Source of the DNA: Acinetobacter portensis
GTDB taxonomy: Bacteria; Pseudomonadota; Gammaproteobacteria; Pseudomonadales; Moraxellaceae
Length of the DNA: 64,000 nucleotides
Assembly: GCF_023158935.1 (NCBI RefSeq)
Contig: NZ_CP096120.1
Coordinates: forward strand, 930,001 to 994,000
Direction of reading: 5' to 3'
Below, one piece after another: positions 8,245-17,052 of the stretch (position 1 is the first letter of the stretch; each line of letters begins with the position of its first letter). The notes under the pieces are model-generated. The model saw only the letters and a program-made list of their open reading frames with translations. It searched no databases and was not told where the DNA came from. The translations under genes were made by a program, and so were the position numbers.

Positions 8245-10002
8245 ATGACATTTAACTTTGAAATTGATACGACTTGGTGTTTAGAACAATTATTAAAAGA
8301 TGGACGTATTACAGAACGTGATCGAGGTTTAATTCAAACTACACATCGCCAAAGAGATCAATTGAAATGGCATGCTTTACAATGGATTGCGAATTTTAAT
8401 TTAATAGATCAAGCACATCCGCAATCTACTTTAACGCTTAATCGTTTATGTCAGTGGCTGTCTGAAAAATCTAAATTACCTTTTTATATTATTGATCCGC
8501 TCAAAGCAGATGTAACTGCTTTAACAGGCGTAATGTCACAAGAGTTTGCATTACGTAACCGTATTTTGGCTGTGGAAATTACCCCAACTGAAGTTCTTAT
8601 TGCAACCGATCAACCGTTTCAAAAAGAATGGATTGCCAATTTAGAAAGCAGTTTATCGCCAAAGCAAATTAAGCGTGTGTTGTTAAATCCAGAACAATTA
8701 CAACGTTATATTATTGAATATTATCAAGTTAGTCGTGCTGTTACAGGTTCGCAGAAATCTTCAGCTTATGAGCGTGATAACAAAGGTGTAGAAGCTCTTT
8801 TACAGTTGGGTGATACGCAAACGCCAGATGCAAATGATCAACACATCGTAAAATTGGTCGATTGGGTTTTACAGTTTGCTTTTGAACAAGGCACGAGTGA
8901 TATTCACTTGGAGCCACGAAAAGGCGAAGGGAAAATCCGTTTTCGTATAGATGGTGTGTTACATACCGTTTATAACATGCCTGCAAATACGCTTATGGCG
9001 GTTATTTCACGAATTAAAATTTTGGGTAGAATGAACGTTGCCGAAAAGCGTAAACCGCAAGATGGACGTTTAAAAACACGTACGCCAAAAGGGCAAGAAA
9101 CAGAATTGCGTTTAGCAACACTGCCTACAGCATTTGGTGAAAAGTTGGTTATGCGTATTTTTGATCCAGATGTTTTGGTTCGTAATTTCCAACAACTTGG
9201 TTTTGAAGGGCATTTACTTGAAAGTTGGAAAGCTCTAACGAGTCATAGTCATGGCATTATTTTAGTAACAGGGCCAACGGGGTCGGGTAAAACCACTACG
9301 TTATATTCGTCTTTAAAACAGCTTGCAACCGAGCAAGTCAATGTATGTACCATTGAAGATCCAATTGAAATGTTAGAGCCTAGCTTTAACCAAATGCAGG
9401 TAAATGCAGGTATCGATTTGGGTTTCGCAGATGGTGTACGTGCTTTAATGCGTCAAGATCCAGACATTATTATGGTTGGTGAAATACGTGACAATGATAC
9501 TGCAAATATGGCAATTCAAGCAGCTTTGACGGGGCATTTGGTTTTATCTACATTACATACTAACGATGCACCATCAAGCTTAACGCGTTTGCACGATTTG
9601 GGAGTTCAGCCATTTTTAACGGCAGCGACGATTTTAGGTGTTTTAGCACAACGTTTAGTTCGAACGCTTTGCCCGCATTGTAAAACTGAAACTTTTATTA
9701 ATGAGCAAGAATGGAAACATCTTGTGGCAGACTATTCTATTGCTATGCCCGAATTTGTGTTTAAAGCTGTAGGATGTGAAGAATGTCGTCATACAGGTTA
9801 TAAAGGTCGTGTGGGTATTTATGAATTTTTGCCTTTAAGTTTGGATATGAAGCATTTAATAGGCACAAATTCGGCTTTAAATGATGTGCGCGCTCAGGCG
9901 AAAAAAGAAGGTATTGAACCTTTACGTGTAGCAGGCGCACGAAAAGTAATGTCGGGCTTAACAACTTTAGAAGAAGTACTTCGAGTTGTGCCATTAAGTT
10001 AA
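8245..10002 (+). CDS. gspE: Type II secretion ATPase GspE
   Basis: This 585-residue secretion ATPase powers pseudopilus assembly at the inner membrane. Two N-terminal modules precede the catalytic core. The core has SDIHLEP, Walker A GPTGSGKTTT near residue 343, the Asp box, Walker B DPDIIMVGEIRD, the His box TLHTNDA and a zinc motif CPHC with CEEC. PilB is closely related, but a solitary gspE away from pil genes is the usual Acinetobacter arrangement. The ATG at 8245 has GGGGA upstream. No other secretion genes are adjacent. Confidence 0.82.
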   Translation: MTFNFEIDTTWCLEQLLKDGRITERDRGLIQTTHRQRDQLKWHALQWIANFNLIDQAHPQSTLTLNRLCQWLSEKSKLPFYIIDPLKADVTALTGVMSQEFALRNRILAVEITPTEVLIATDQPFQKEWIANLESSLSPKQIKRVLLNPEQLQRYIIEYYQVSRAVTGSQKSSAYERDNKGVEALLQLGDTQTPDANDQHIVKLVDWVLQFAFEQGTSDIHLEPRKGEGKIRFRIDGVLHTVYNMPANTLMAVISRIKILGRMNVAEKRKPQDGRLKTRTPKGQETELRLATLPTAFGEKLVMRIFDPDVLVRNFQQLGFEGHLLESWKALTSHSHGIILVTGPTGSGKTTTLYSSLKQLATEQVNVCTIEDPIEMLEPSFNQMQVNAGIDLGFADGVRALMRQDPDIIMVGEIRDNDTANMAIQAALTGHLVLSTLHTNDAPSSLTRLHDLGVQPFLTAATILGVLAQRLVRTLCPHCKTETFINEQEWKHLVADYSIAMPEFVFKAVGCEECRHTGYKGRVGIYEFLPLSLDMKHLIGTNSALNDVRAQAKKEGIEPLRVAGARKVMSGLTTLEEVLRVVPLS

Positions 10003-10086
10003 AAATATTTTTTATCTTAAGATTCACCTCATATTTGTTTGTTTTAATAACTTCATCGAATAGACACAACAACTTAGAGGTTTAAG

Positions 10087-10440
10087 ATGAAAACATTAAC
10101 GAAAACAATTTTAATGGTTGCTGCAATGGGTACTGCTTCAGTTGCAATGGCAAATACAGTAAATGAGCAAGCAATTCATAAAGTTGTTACTGTAAAACAA
10201 GCATTAAACATGAAAGATGATGCGAATGTTCAACTAAAAGGCTATGTAGTTAAATCTGTTGGTGATGAAAAATACGAATTTCGTGATCAAACAGGTTCTA
10301 TTACAGTAGATATTGATGATGAACTTTGGATGGGTAAAGCAATTTCTGCAAAAACACCTGTTGTAATTATTGGTGAAGTAGATATTGATTACAAACCAAT
10401 GAAACGTGTTGAAATTGATGTTGATGCTGTGAAATTTTAA
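10087..10440 (+). CDS. ygiW: Periplasmic YgiW-family (BOF/OB-fold) protein
   Basis: This 117-residue exported protein has a clear signal peptide (cleavage near VAMA-NTV) followed by one OB-fold of the BOF type. The motifs are VQLKGYVVKSVGDEKYEFRDQTGSI and the terminal VEIDVDAVKF. YgiW/YdeI proteins are linked to stress tolerance, but their ligand is uncertain. The position just upstream of qseB-qseC-like genes matches the ygiW-qseBC association in other gammaproteobacteria. A strong palindromic terminator separates it from qseB here, so it is probably its own unit, perhaps controlled by that system. Confidence 0.85.
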   Translation: MKTLTKTILMVAAMGTASVAMANTVNEQAIHKVVTVKQALNMKDDANVQLKGYVVKSVGDEKYEFRDQTGSITVDIDDELWMGKAISAKTPVVIIGEVDIDYKPMKRVEIDVDAVKF

Positions 10441-10469
10441 TTTTTAAGCGATAAACAAATTTCATTTAT

Positions 10470-10499
10470 AAAAAACCACATGAATTCATGTGGTTTTTT
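10470..10499 (+). terminator. Palindromic terminator of ygiW
   Basis: A perfect 30-bp palindrome runs AAAAAACCACATGAA then its complement, giving a long stem and terminal T6. It lies between ygiW and the response-regulator gene. Confidence 0.85.
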
Positions 10500-10567
10500 C
10501 ATATAAGCTGTACCAATAAATACATCAGCACATTTGTTTTGCTTAAAAGACTTATATAGGAAAATTT

Positions 10568-11230
10568 ATGCGAATTTTATTGGCAGAAGATGATCATTCA
10601 CAAGCTGAAAGCATAAAATCTTGGCTCGAAATGGATGGCTATACCGTAGATTGGGTAGAGCGAGGAGATCATGCAATTTTAGCAATTGAACAACATGAAT
10701 ATGATTGTTTATTGTTAGATCGAGGTTTGCCTAAAGCAACAGGTGATGAAATTCTAAAAGTCACTCGCCAAAATAAAATGAATATTCCTGTGATTTTTTT
10801 AACAGCAAAAGACAGCATTCAAGATAGAGTAGATGGATTAGATTTGGGTGCAAATGACTATTTGGTGAAACCATTTAGCTTAGAAGAATTGTCTGCACGT
10901 GTACGAAGCCAATTACGCCAAAAACAAACTGTTGCAACATCTACAATAGGGTTTGCAAACTTAGTTCTAGACGTACAAGCAAAGCAATTAAAACAAGATA
11001 ATAATGTGGTCGATTTAACTGCCAAAGAATTTCAAATTTTAAATAAGCTTATGCAAAATCCATCGCATATTGTGACCAGAGAACAATTAGAAGAATCTAT
11101 ATATGCATGGGGAGATGAAATTGAAAGTAATGCAATTGAAGTATTTATCTATCAAATTCGTAAAAAAATTGGCAGCCATTATATAAAAACGGTACGAGGT
11201 TTAGGCTATAGAATGAATCAGGATTTATAA
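10568..11230 (+). CDS. qseB: OmpR-family response regulator, QseB-like
   Basis: This 220-residue two-domain regulator has a receiver with acidic pocket E7-D8-D9, phospho-acceptor D51 in LLLDRGLP, Thr in FLTAKD and Lys in YLVKPF. A winged-helix DNA-binding domain ends KTVRGLGYRM. The start ATG has TAGGAAAA upstream. It overlaps nothing, and the kinase begins one nucleotide after its stop, so the two are one operon. QseB is the best match because of ygiW and the kinase type; PmrA-like regulators are close relatives, so the name is tentative. Confidence 0.82.
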   Translation: MRILLAEDDHSQAESIKSWLEMDGYTVDWVERGDHAILAIEQHEYDCLLLDRGLPKATGDEILKVTRQNKMNIPVIFLTAKDSIQDRVDGLDLGANDYLVKPFSLEELSARVRSQLRQKQTVATSTIGFANLVLDVQAKQLKQDNNVVDLTAKEFQILNKLMQNPSHIVTREQLEESIYAWGDEIESNAIEVFIYQIRKKIGSHYIKTVRGLGYRMNQDL

Positions 11231-11231
11231 A

Positions 11232-12575
11232 ATGAAAAATGTGATGCGAACTGTTTCGTTGCAAAAAAAATTAGTCAAAAGTTCAATTTGGGGCTCAATT
11301 TTTGCGGGACTTATCGCATTTATTTTATTGCTTGGTATTTCTATTTATCAAACCATGAGCGTGCAAGATGAGCTTATGGATGAAATTTCCGATATGCTTT
11401 TAATTGCTGATATTTCAAGTGTTTCAGGTTCACAATTAGATGAATTGAGTGAAGAGTTTGAAATACAATATCAATTAAATTATAACAATCAGATATTAAC
11501 GCATTCGGAAGATTTTCAATCTATATTCATAACGCTAATAGAAAATAATAAAAACAAAGAAGGCTATAGTTTTATTTGGCACGACAATCAACTGTGGCGT
11601 ACATATATTCAAACCAATGATGAAATGCTGAGTTTTATCGTTCAGCCTATAAAATATCGTGTGAAAGATTTAATGAATACTTTCGCAATTTATTTTGGCA
11701 TTCTGTTATTACTGTGGGCTATTCAGTGGTTATTTATTCACTTCACGGTAAAACATCAATTCAAGCGTTTTAATTTGTTAGCTAAACAAATTGCTGAAAA
11801 AAGTGCAGATGATTTAGCGCCAATACAACATCAAGCAGTAGAGTTTCAAGAATTACAGCCTATGATTCATCAGCTTAATGAGTTATTGGCAAGGCTAGAA
11901 CATTCTTTAGAAGCAGAACAACGTTTTACCGCAGATGCTTCTCATGAGTTGCGTTCGCCGTTGTCTGCCATTCAAATGCGTTTGCAACTTTTAACGCGAA
12001 AATATGCATCAAATGAAATATTGAACAAAGATTTAAAACAAATTCAACAAGATGTGAGTCGAGGTACTTTGGTTTTAGAAAATTTACTTTTACTTGCTCG
12101 TTTAGATCCAAGAAAGACGAATGATTTGCCTAAATCAAAAATAGATTTAGAAGCGCTTATTCAAGATGTAATAAGTGCGCTTAAACCTTTTGTAGATGAA
12201 AAGCAGATCAATATTAAAATGAGTGTTGCTCAAGATGTATGTATTCATGTGAATAAAGAACTTATTTTCACCTGTATTCGAAATATTTTAGACAATGCGA
12301 TTCGTTATATTTCCATGAATGGTGAAATATATATTCAGGTACTTAAGCAAAGTCATCAAACTGAAATTGTAATTACAGATAATGGTAATAATGTCACGGA
12401 TGAAACAATTGCACGTTTGGGTGAGCGCTTTTATAGAGCGTTAGGTACTAAAACGACGGGTTCGGGTTTAGGTATTTCAATTTGTCAGAAAATTATTGAA
12501 TTACATCATGGTCAGTTGAGTTTTTCGAAAAGTGAACAAGGCGGTTTGATTGTGAAAATATCTCTGCCAAATTAA
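11232..12575 (+). CDS. qseC: Sensor histidine kinase, QseC-like
   Basis: This 447-residue inner-membrane kinase has a transmembrane segment near residues 18-40, a short periplasmic sensor of about 110 residues, and a second transmembrane segment near 150-172. A HAMP-like linker and a HisKA domain follow, with H238 in ASHELRSPLSA. The ATPase domain shows the N box (NILDNAIRYI), the G1 box (TDNGNN) and the G2 box (GSGLGISI). It is translated together with the upstream regulator. The signal is not readable from sequence; the QseC assignment rests on gene order and architecture. Confidence 0.82.
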   Translation: MKNVMRTVSLQKKLVKSSIWGSIFAGLIAFILLLGISIYQTMSVQDELMDEISDMLLIADISSVSGSQLDELSEEFEIQYQLNYNNQILTHSEDFQSIFITLIENNKNKEGYSFIWHDNQLWRTYIQTNDEMLSFIVQPIKYRVKDLMNTFAIYFGILLLLWAIQWLFIHFTVKHQFKRFNLLAKQIAEKSADDLAPIQHQAVEFQELQPMIHQLNELLARLEHSLEAEQRFTADASHELRSPLSAIQMRLQLLTRKYASNEILNKDLKQIQQDVSRGTLVLENLLLLARLDPRKTNDLPKSKIDLEALIQDVISALKPFVDEKQINIKMSVAQDVCIHVNKELIFTCIRNILDNAIRYISMNGEIYIQVLKQSHQTEIVITDNGNNVTDETIARLGERFYRALGTKTTGSGLGISICQKIIELHHGQLSFSKSEQGGLIVKISLPN

Positions 12576-12592
12576 ATTTTTATTTAAATAAA

Positions 12593-12622
12593 AAAGCAGT
12601 ATGCGCTGATTCATACTGCTTG
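12593..12622. terminator. Convergent terminator between qseC and hemP
   Basis: The 10-bp stem AAGCAGTATG / CATACTGCTT has an 8-nt loop. The A-run on its left makes it a good terminator for minus-strand hemP; for qseC the T-run is poor. Confidence 0.65.
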
Positions 12623-12653
12623 TTCCCACGCTTATTATTATATTTAGTGTTTT

Positions 12654-12821
12654 TTATTTTGTGAGAATTAGACGGTTATTGCGTGTTAAGCGTAAGCGGT
12701 ATTCTTCACCTGCATGCATAATTCTAATTTCACGACCTAAAGAAAATAAGTTATTTGAATGTAGCATTGGTAGTGAGTGAGCAGTTTCGTTACGAGTGAA
12801 TAAGCTAAAAGGTGCGTTCAT
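12654..12821 (-). CDS. hemP: Hemin uptake protein HemP
   Basis: This 55-residue protein carries the HemP signature: SLGREIRIMHAGEEYRLRLTR followed by NNRLILTK at the C-terminus. HemP proteins are small cytoplasmic factors associated with haem uptake; in some bacteria they activate haem-receptor expression. I chose the ATG at 12821 with TTGGAG upstream; an upstream frame extension to 12887 would run through the Fur box and is unlikely. Regulation is clear: a 16/19 Fur box lies about 35 bp upstream. No haem receptor gene is adjacent, so it stands alone. Confidence 0.88.
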   Translation of the reverse strand: MNAPFSLFTRNETAHSLPMLHSNNLFSLGREIRIMHAGEEYRLRLTRNNRLILTK

Positions 12822-12853
12822 TTTTCTAAACTCCAAGGTGTGTGGTGAACGTT

Positions 12854-12872
12854 TTAAATGATAATCATTATC
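12854..12872. promoter_or_regulatory. Fur box upstream of hemP
   Basis: The 19-bp site matches the Fur consensus at 16 of 19 positions, including the core ATGATAATCATTATC. Iron-replete repression of hemP is the expected effect. Confidence 0.85.
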
Positions 12873-12964
12873 GAATAGGCCTGTCAATGACTTATTTAAA
12901 AAATGTTCGAAATACTACAAATCGCTTACACTTTATCACCTGAATTATGGAAAAGGATAAATTC

Positions 12965-13870
12965 ATGTCAAAGCCAAATTTGAATGTTGCAATTGGTCTT
13001 CTTGTTCATCAAAACCGTATATTGGTGGGATGGAGAGAGGAGAATCAACATCAAGGAAATAAGCATGAATTTCCAGGTGGGAAAGTAGAAACAGGCGAAA
13101 CACCAGTTGAAGCATGTCGCCGTGAAATATATGAAGAAGTTGGGCTGAATATAGATTTAGATCATTGGAAAAAGTTTGATGTTATTCGTCATGAGTATGA
13201 TGATGTTATTGTTCAGCTTCATTTTTTTATAGCGCATGTATCTAATGGAGATAGCCAAAAGGTAGTTGCACCGTGGAAATGGATTGCACGAGATCAGTTA
13301 CTTCAATTAAATTTTCCAAAAGCAAATACAAGTATTGTGAAACGTTTATATTGGCAGCGTTTAATTAAAATTAGTCATGATTTGTCTTGTTTGAATCATA
13401 TTTCAGATGATCGATTATTATATTGGCGTATTGCAGAATCTGAATTTTCACATGAAGAATTTTCACAATATAGCATCGAAAAATTATCCAAAATTATTGT
13501 GAATATTAATATTTTTAATCGGTTAGGCGAGTTGCAAAAAAATGCAATTCAAACCATTCATTTGAAGCAAGATCAACTTTTAAAGCTCGGTAGAAATCAA
13601 TTAGATTCATCTAAAAGATATATCGCTGCTTGTCATAATTTAGAAGCTTTAAAACATGCAGAGAAAATTGGCTGTGAAGCTGCTTTTTTAAGCCCTGTAT
13701 TGGCAACAGAAACACATCCTGATGCACAAGGATTAGGGTGGGAAAACTTTGCTGAAATAACATTACAAGCGAATTTGGTGGTATTCGCTTTAGGTGGTGT
13801 TTCACCAGAACTGTTGAATGATGCAAAAAATAATCATGCATACGGTGTTGCAGGTATTCGAAGTTTTTAA
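12965..13870 (+). CDS. mutT: Nudix hydrolase MutT with C-terminal ThiE-like domain
   Basis: This protein of about 301 residues fuses two domains. The N-terminal half is a MutT-type Nudix hydrolase that removes oxidised purine nucleotides such as 8-oxo-dGTP. It has a complete Nudix box starting GGKVETGETPVEACRREI and continuing YEEVGL. The C-terminal half resembles thiamine-phosphate synthase: RYIAACHNLEALKHAEKIGC, AAFLSPVLATETHPDA and FALGGVSPE. The chain ends within the barrel at GVAGIRSF. This fusion is known in gammaproteobacteria, and the role of the ThiE-like part is not established. A separate true thiE lies at 45567. I chose the ATG at 12965 (AAAAGGA upstream) over one six codons earlier. 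Confidence 0.85.
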   Translation: MSKPNLNVAIGLLVHQNRILVGWREENQHQGNKHEFPGGKVETGETPVEACRREIYEEVGLNIDLDHWKKFDVIRHEYDDVIVQLHFFIAHVSNGDSQKVVAPWKWIARDQLLQLNFPKANTSIVKRLYWQRLIKISHDLSCLNHISDDRLLYWRIAESEFSHEEFSQYSIEKLSKIIVNINIFNRLGELQKNAIQTIHLKQDQLLKLGRNQLDSSKRYIAACHNLEALKHAEKIGCEAAFLSPVLATETHPDAQGLGWENFAEITLQANLVVFALGGVSPELLNDAKNNHAYGVAGIRSF

Positions 13871-13899
13871 CCTAAATTTATAGCAAATAACTTTGATTT

Positions 13900-13939
13900 A
13901 AAAATGCATTAAAGTCTAAAGTGACTTTAATGCATTTTT
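13900..13939. terminator. Terminator overlapping the end of lpoP
   Basis: The 16-bp stem AAAAATGCATTAAAGT / ACTTTAATGCATTTTT has an 8-nt loop. The right arm lies inside the last codons of the lpoP-like gene. It can act for both mutT and the minus-strand operon. Confidence 0.75.
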
Positions 13940-14464
13940 TGATTCAGCAACAGATTTTGCATTATTTTGCTTTTGTGCAGCACGCTGAATGGTAAGCCAA
14001 AGTTGGCGTTTCATTGTGTTGGTTTGTGCAAAACTTAAACCGCGTCTAGCCAATGATTCTGCATTTTTGGCATTGTTTTTTTGTAATGCAACGAGTGATA
14101 AATACAAATATGTATCGGCAGATTGTGGTGCAAGGCGTTGCGCTTGAAGAATAAGGCCTTCAGCTTTATCGAATTGACCTGCGTTATAGCTAGTTTTCGC
14201 TTGGCTCATAAGATTTTTATAAGCAGGTAGTGATTCACCATCTTCTAGCTTTTGCTTTGTAGTAGAAGAAGGAGCGGTGTGTAATTTTTCACGTTTTATT
14301 TCATCTAGCTCGTAAGTCTTAATTACGACACCATTAGCATTTCTAATTTCTTTTGCTTGAGGTTTAGTTGTTGAATCTGTTTTTTTAGAATCAGACTTCA
14401 TTGGCAGGTTTTGACAACTCACCAAACCAAGAATCATGCATGTTGAAAGTACAATTTTATACAT
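13916..14464 (-). CDS. lpoP: TPR lipoprotein, probable PBP1b activator LpoP
   Basis: This lipoprotein of about 182 residues has the signal MYKIVLSTCMILGLVSCQN and lipobox LVSC (lipidated Cys near residue 17). A low-complexity Ser/Thr/Lys linker is followed by tetratricopeptide-like repeats (AKTSYNAGQFDKAEGLILQA, YLYLSLVALQKNNAKNAESL). It begins 13 nt downstream of mrcB on the same strand. LpoP, a TPR lipoprotein encoded beside ponB in Pseudomonas and described in Acinetobacter, activates PBP1b from the outer membrane; position and architecture match. I chose the ATG at 14464 because the upstream in-frame codons would spoil the lipoprotein signal. Confidence 0.82.
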   Translation of the reverse strand: MYKIVLSTCMILGLVSCQNLPMKSDSKKTDSTTKPQAKEIRNANGVVIKTYELDEIKREKLHTAPSSTTKQKLEDGESLPAYKNLMSQAKTSYNAGQFDKAEGLILQAQRLAPQSADTYLYLSLVALQKNNAKNAESLARRGLSFAQTNTMKRQLWLTIQRAAQKQNNAKSVAESKNALKSL

Positions 14465-14477
14465 TGAATACAATCCT

Positions 14478-16865
14478 TTAATTTGTAAATTCACCGCTAG
14501 AAATTACACGTCCGCCATTTTCATCTAAGCTGTCGCTTTCACGAATTAAGTTTTCTATGCTGTCAGTAGGTTCAGCATTTTCATCGCTAGTTGATGCATT
14601 TGGATCGTAAGTTGCTTCAGGATCGTAAAATGGCAAGCCACATTCAGTTGCTTGAGTTGGTGATTTAGTACGAAGTACAGGAACCTGTATTGAGCCTTCG
14701 CAATAAGGCGCAGATAAGAAGCCTGAATAACGATCTAGCCATAACCATTGAACATCATCAGGTTGGCGTAAATTCACAGGTTTTTGGCGTAACTGTTTCA
14801 TTACATTTGACCAAACAGGGAGCGCACCAGATGAGCCTGTCAATCCTGTAATTGCATTGTCATCTAAACCTAACCAAACAACAGTCGCATAATTACCTGA
14901 ATAGCCTGCAAACCAAGAATCACGAGTATCGTTTGTAGTACCAGATTTCCCTGCAAGCTTTAAATTAGGCGATAAAGATGCATTCGCAGAACGACCTGTA
15001 CCTGAAGCAATCACTTGTTGTAAACCGTAATTAATCATATAAGCAGACGAAGGATTCATCGTTTGTTGAACTGTGAGGCTATAACGATCTAATACACGAC
15101 CTTTTGCATCTACAACTGTACGAATAGACTTCACCGGATATTGGAAGCCACCTGTAGCAAAGTTATTGTAAATACCAAGTACTTCAAGTGGAGATAAATC
15201 TACAGCACCTAAGAATGTAGAAGGGTAGCTAGGAATTTTATTACCATCGATACCAAACTTCATTAATTGGTTGCGGAAGCTACTTACACCAAATTCTTGA
15301 CCTAAACGAACGGCAGATAAGTTATATGAGTTTGCAAGTGCTTGAATCATAGGTACCACGCCATGTTCACCGCCACTGTAGTTTTTAGGTGTCCAGTTTT
15401 TACCGTTTGAAGGAATGCTAATGTAGCTGTCTTCAATTTGAGATGCCCAGTTATATCGACCTGAATCTAAAGCATTTAAATAAATAACAGGTTTAAGTAA
15501 TGAACCGACTTGGCGTTTTGCATCTAATGCGCGGTTAAAGCCTGTGAAATCTTGAGTAGAACCTACAGCGGCAACAAGCTCTCCATTTTCAGGATGAGTA
15601 ATGACCACAGCACCTTGTAAATCTTTTAAGCGTTTAGGATTTCTATTCACTAAACTTGAAACTGAAGATTTAAACGCATTTTGAACATTGGTTTGTGCAA
15701 CAGGATCAAGCGTTGTAAAAATACGTAGACCTTGATTTGTTAAATCACTTTCTTGATATTCTGCACGTAATTGACGACGCACAATATCCATGAAATCTGG
15801 GAAGCGAGAAGGCCCTAAAGTTGGTTTATCAATAACATTGAGTGGACGAGCAACTTCAGTTTCATATTGCGCTTCAGTTAAATAACCCATAACAAGCATA
15901 TTATTTAACACAATATTACGACGTTTAAGTGCACCTTCTGGGTTTCTCCAAGGATTGAATAAACTTGGACCTTGAACCAAACCAACTAAATACGCTTGTT
16001 GAGCAATATTTAATTCACGAAGAGGCATACCAAAATAGAACTGCGATGCCAAACCGTAACCATTAATAGAATAGTTACCATTTTGACCTAAATGTACTTC
16101 ATTTAAATATGCTTCTAAAATTTCACTTTTTTCATAGTGAAGTTCAATCAGCATTGCCATGAAAGCTTCGTTTACTTTACGTTTTAAAGTTCTTTCAGGT
16201 GTTAAATAAAAGTTTTTAACCAATTGCTGAGTAAGTGTTGAACCACCTTGACGCTTACCACCAGTTACATTACTTACAAGCGCGCGCGCTGTACCACGAA
16301 TAGAAATACCATGATGGCTATAGAAGTTACGATCTTCCGTTGCAATTAAGGCTTCAATAAGTGGTTTAGGTACTTTATCGAGTTTAATAAGAACACGGTC
16401 TTCATTATGCTGAGGATAAATACCGCCAATAAGCATTGGTTCTAAACGTGCAATACCTGTTGAAGATGGCTTTGTCGCACTTACTTCTGAAATTGCATTA
16501 TTGTTAAATGTAACTTTTAAAATTTGTTCAGGTTCAACGCTATCGCCAAAATCGAAGCCGCGCGTATGCACATAAACAGAATTACCTGAAGTCGTATAAT
16601 TTCCAGTTTTTGTATAATTATCTGAGCTTTTATAACCAAGGAAATTCAATTCTTGAATAAGGTCTGACTGGCTCACAGGCGCATTGCTATAGATTTCTAA
16701 AGGACGAGCAAAAACCTTTGCAGGAATGTCCCATCGATTACCTTCAAATTTGTCACGAACAATATTATCCATGCGAATTAAGTAGATACTAAATGCTACA
16801 AATAAGCCGATAACAACAATACAAAAAAGAAGGGCAAATATGCCAATGCCACGTTCAGACTTCAT
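14478..16865 (-). CDS. mrcB: Penicillin-binding protein 1B
   Basis: This is a bifunctional class A PBP of 795 residues that polymerises and cross-links peptidoglycan in the periplasm. One membrane anchor lies near residues 8-29, followed by a UB2H-like region. The GT51 glycosyltransferase domain has catalytic Glu in ATEDRNFYSHHG and the motif GGSTLTQQLVKNFYL. The transpeptidase domain has SLLK in RQVGSLLKPVIYL, SYN, and KSGTTNDTRDSWFAG. A Ser/Glu-rich tail follows. The ATG is at 16865. It heads an operon with the LpoP-like lipoprotein and is divergent from nadK. Confidence 0.95.
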   Translation of the reverse strand: MKSERGIGIFALLFCIVVIGLFVAFSIYLIRMDNIVRDKFEGNRWDIPAKVFARPLEIYSNAPVSQSDLIQELNFLGYKSSDNYTKTGNYTTSGNSVYVHTRGFDFGDSVEPEQILKVTFNNNAISEVSATKPSSTGIARLEPMLIGGIYPQHNEDRVLIKLDKVPKPLIEALIATEDRNFYSHHGISIRGTARALVSNVTGGKRQGGSTLTQQLVKNFYLTPERTLKRKVNEAFMAMLIELHYEKSEILEAYLNEVHLGQNGNYSINGYGLASQFYFGMPLRELNIAQQAYLVGLVQGPSLFNPWRNPEGALKRRNIVLNNMLVMGYLTEAQYETEVARPLNVIDKPTLGPSRFPDFMDIVRRQLRAEYQESDLTNQGLRIFTTLDPVAQTNVQNAFKSSVSSLVNRNPKRLKDLQGAVVITHPENGELVAAVGSTQDFTGFNRALDAKRQVGSLLKPVIYLNALDSGRYNWASQIEDSYISIPSNGKNWTPKNYSGGEHGVVPMIQALANSYNLSAVRLGQEFGVSSFRNQLMKFGIDGNKIPSYPSTFLGAVDLSPLEVLGIYNNFATGGFQYPVKSIRTVVDAKGRVLDRYSLTVQQTMNPSSAYMINYGLQQVIASGTGRSANASLSPNLKLAGKSGTTNDTRDSWFAGYSGNYATVVWLGLDDNAITGLTGSSGALPVWSNVMKQLRQKPVNLRQPDDVQWLWLDRYSGFLSAPYCEGSIQVPVLRTKSPTQATECGLPFYDPEATYDPNASTSDENAEPTDSIENLIRESDSLDENGGRVISSGEFTN

Positions 16866-17052
16866 ATATCAGAATAAAATATTAGTAAATTACGCTAATC
16901 ATGCGAAGCTTTTAATCAATTTGCAATGATTAATATGTTTATATCTTTAAAAAAGTCATGTATTACTAAGAGAAATTTCTAGTCCTAATTTTTCTAAATC
17001 TTCTGTGATAGTGATATTATAGATAACGAATCGTAGTGGAGCGATATCGCTG

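Noticed and set aside
12947..13870. Second thiE gene
   Set aside because: The ThiE-like part is fused to a Nudix domain and truncated at its end; the complete thiE is at 45567.
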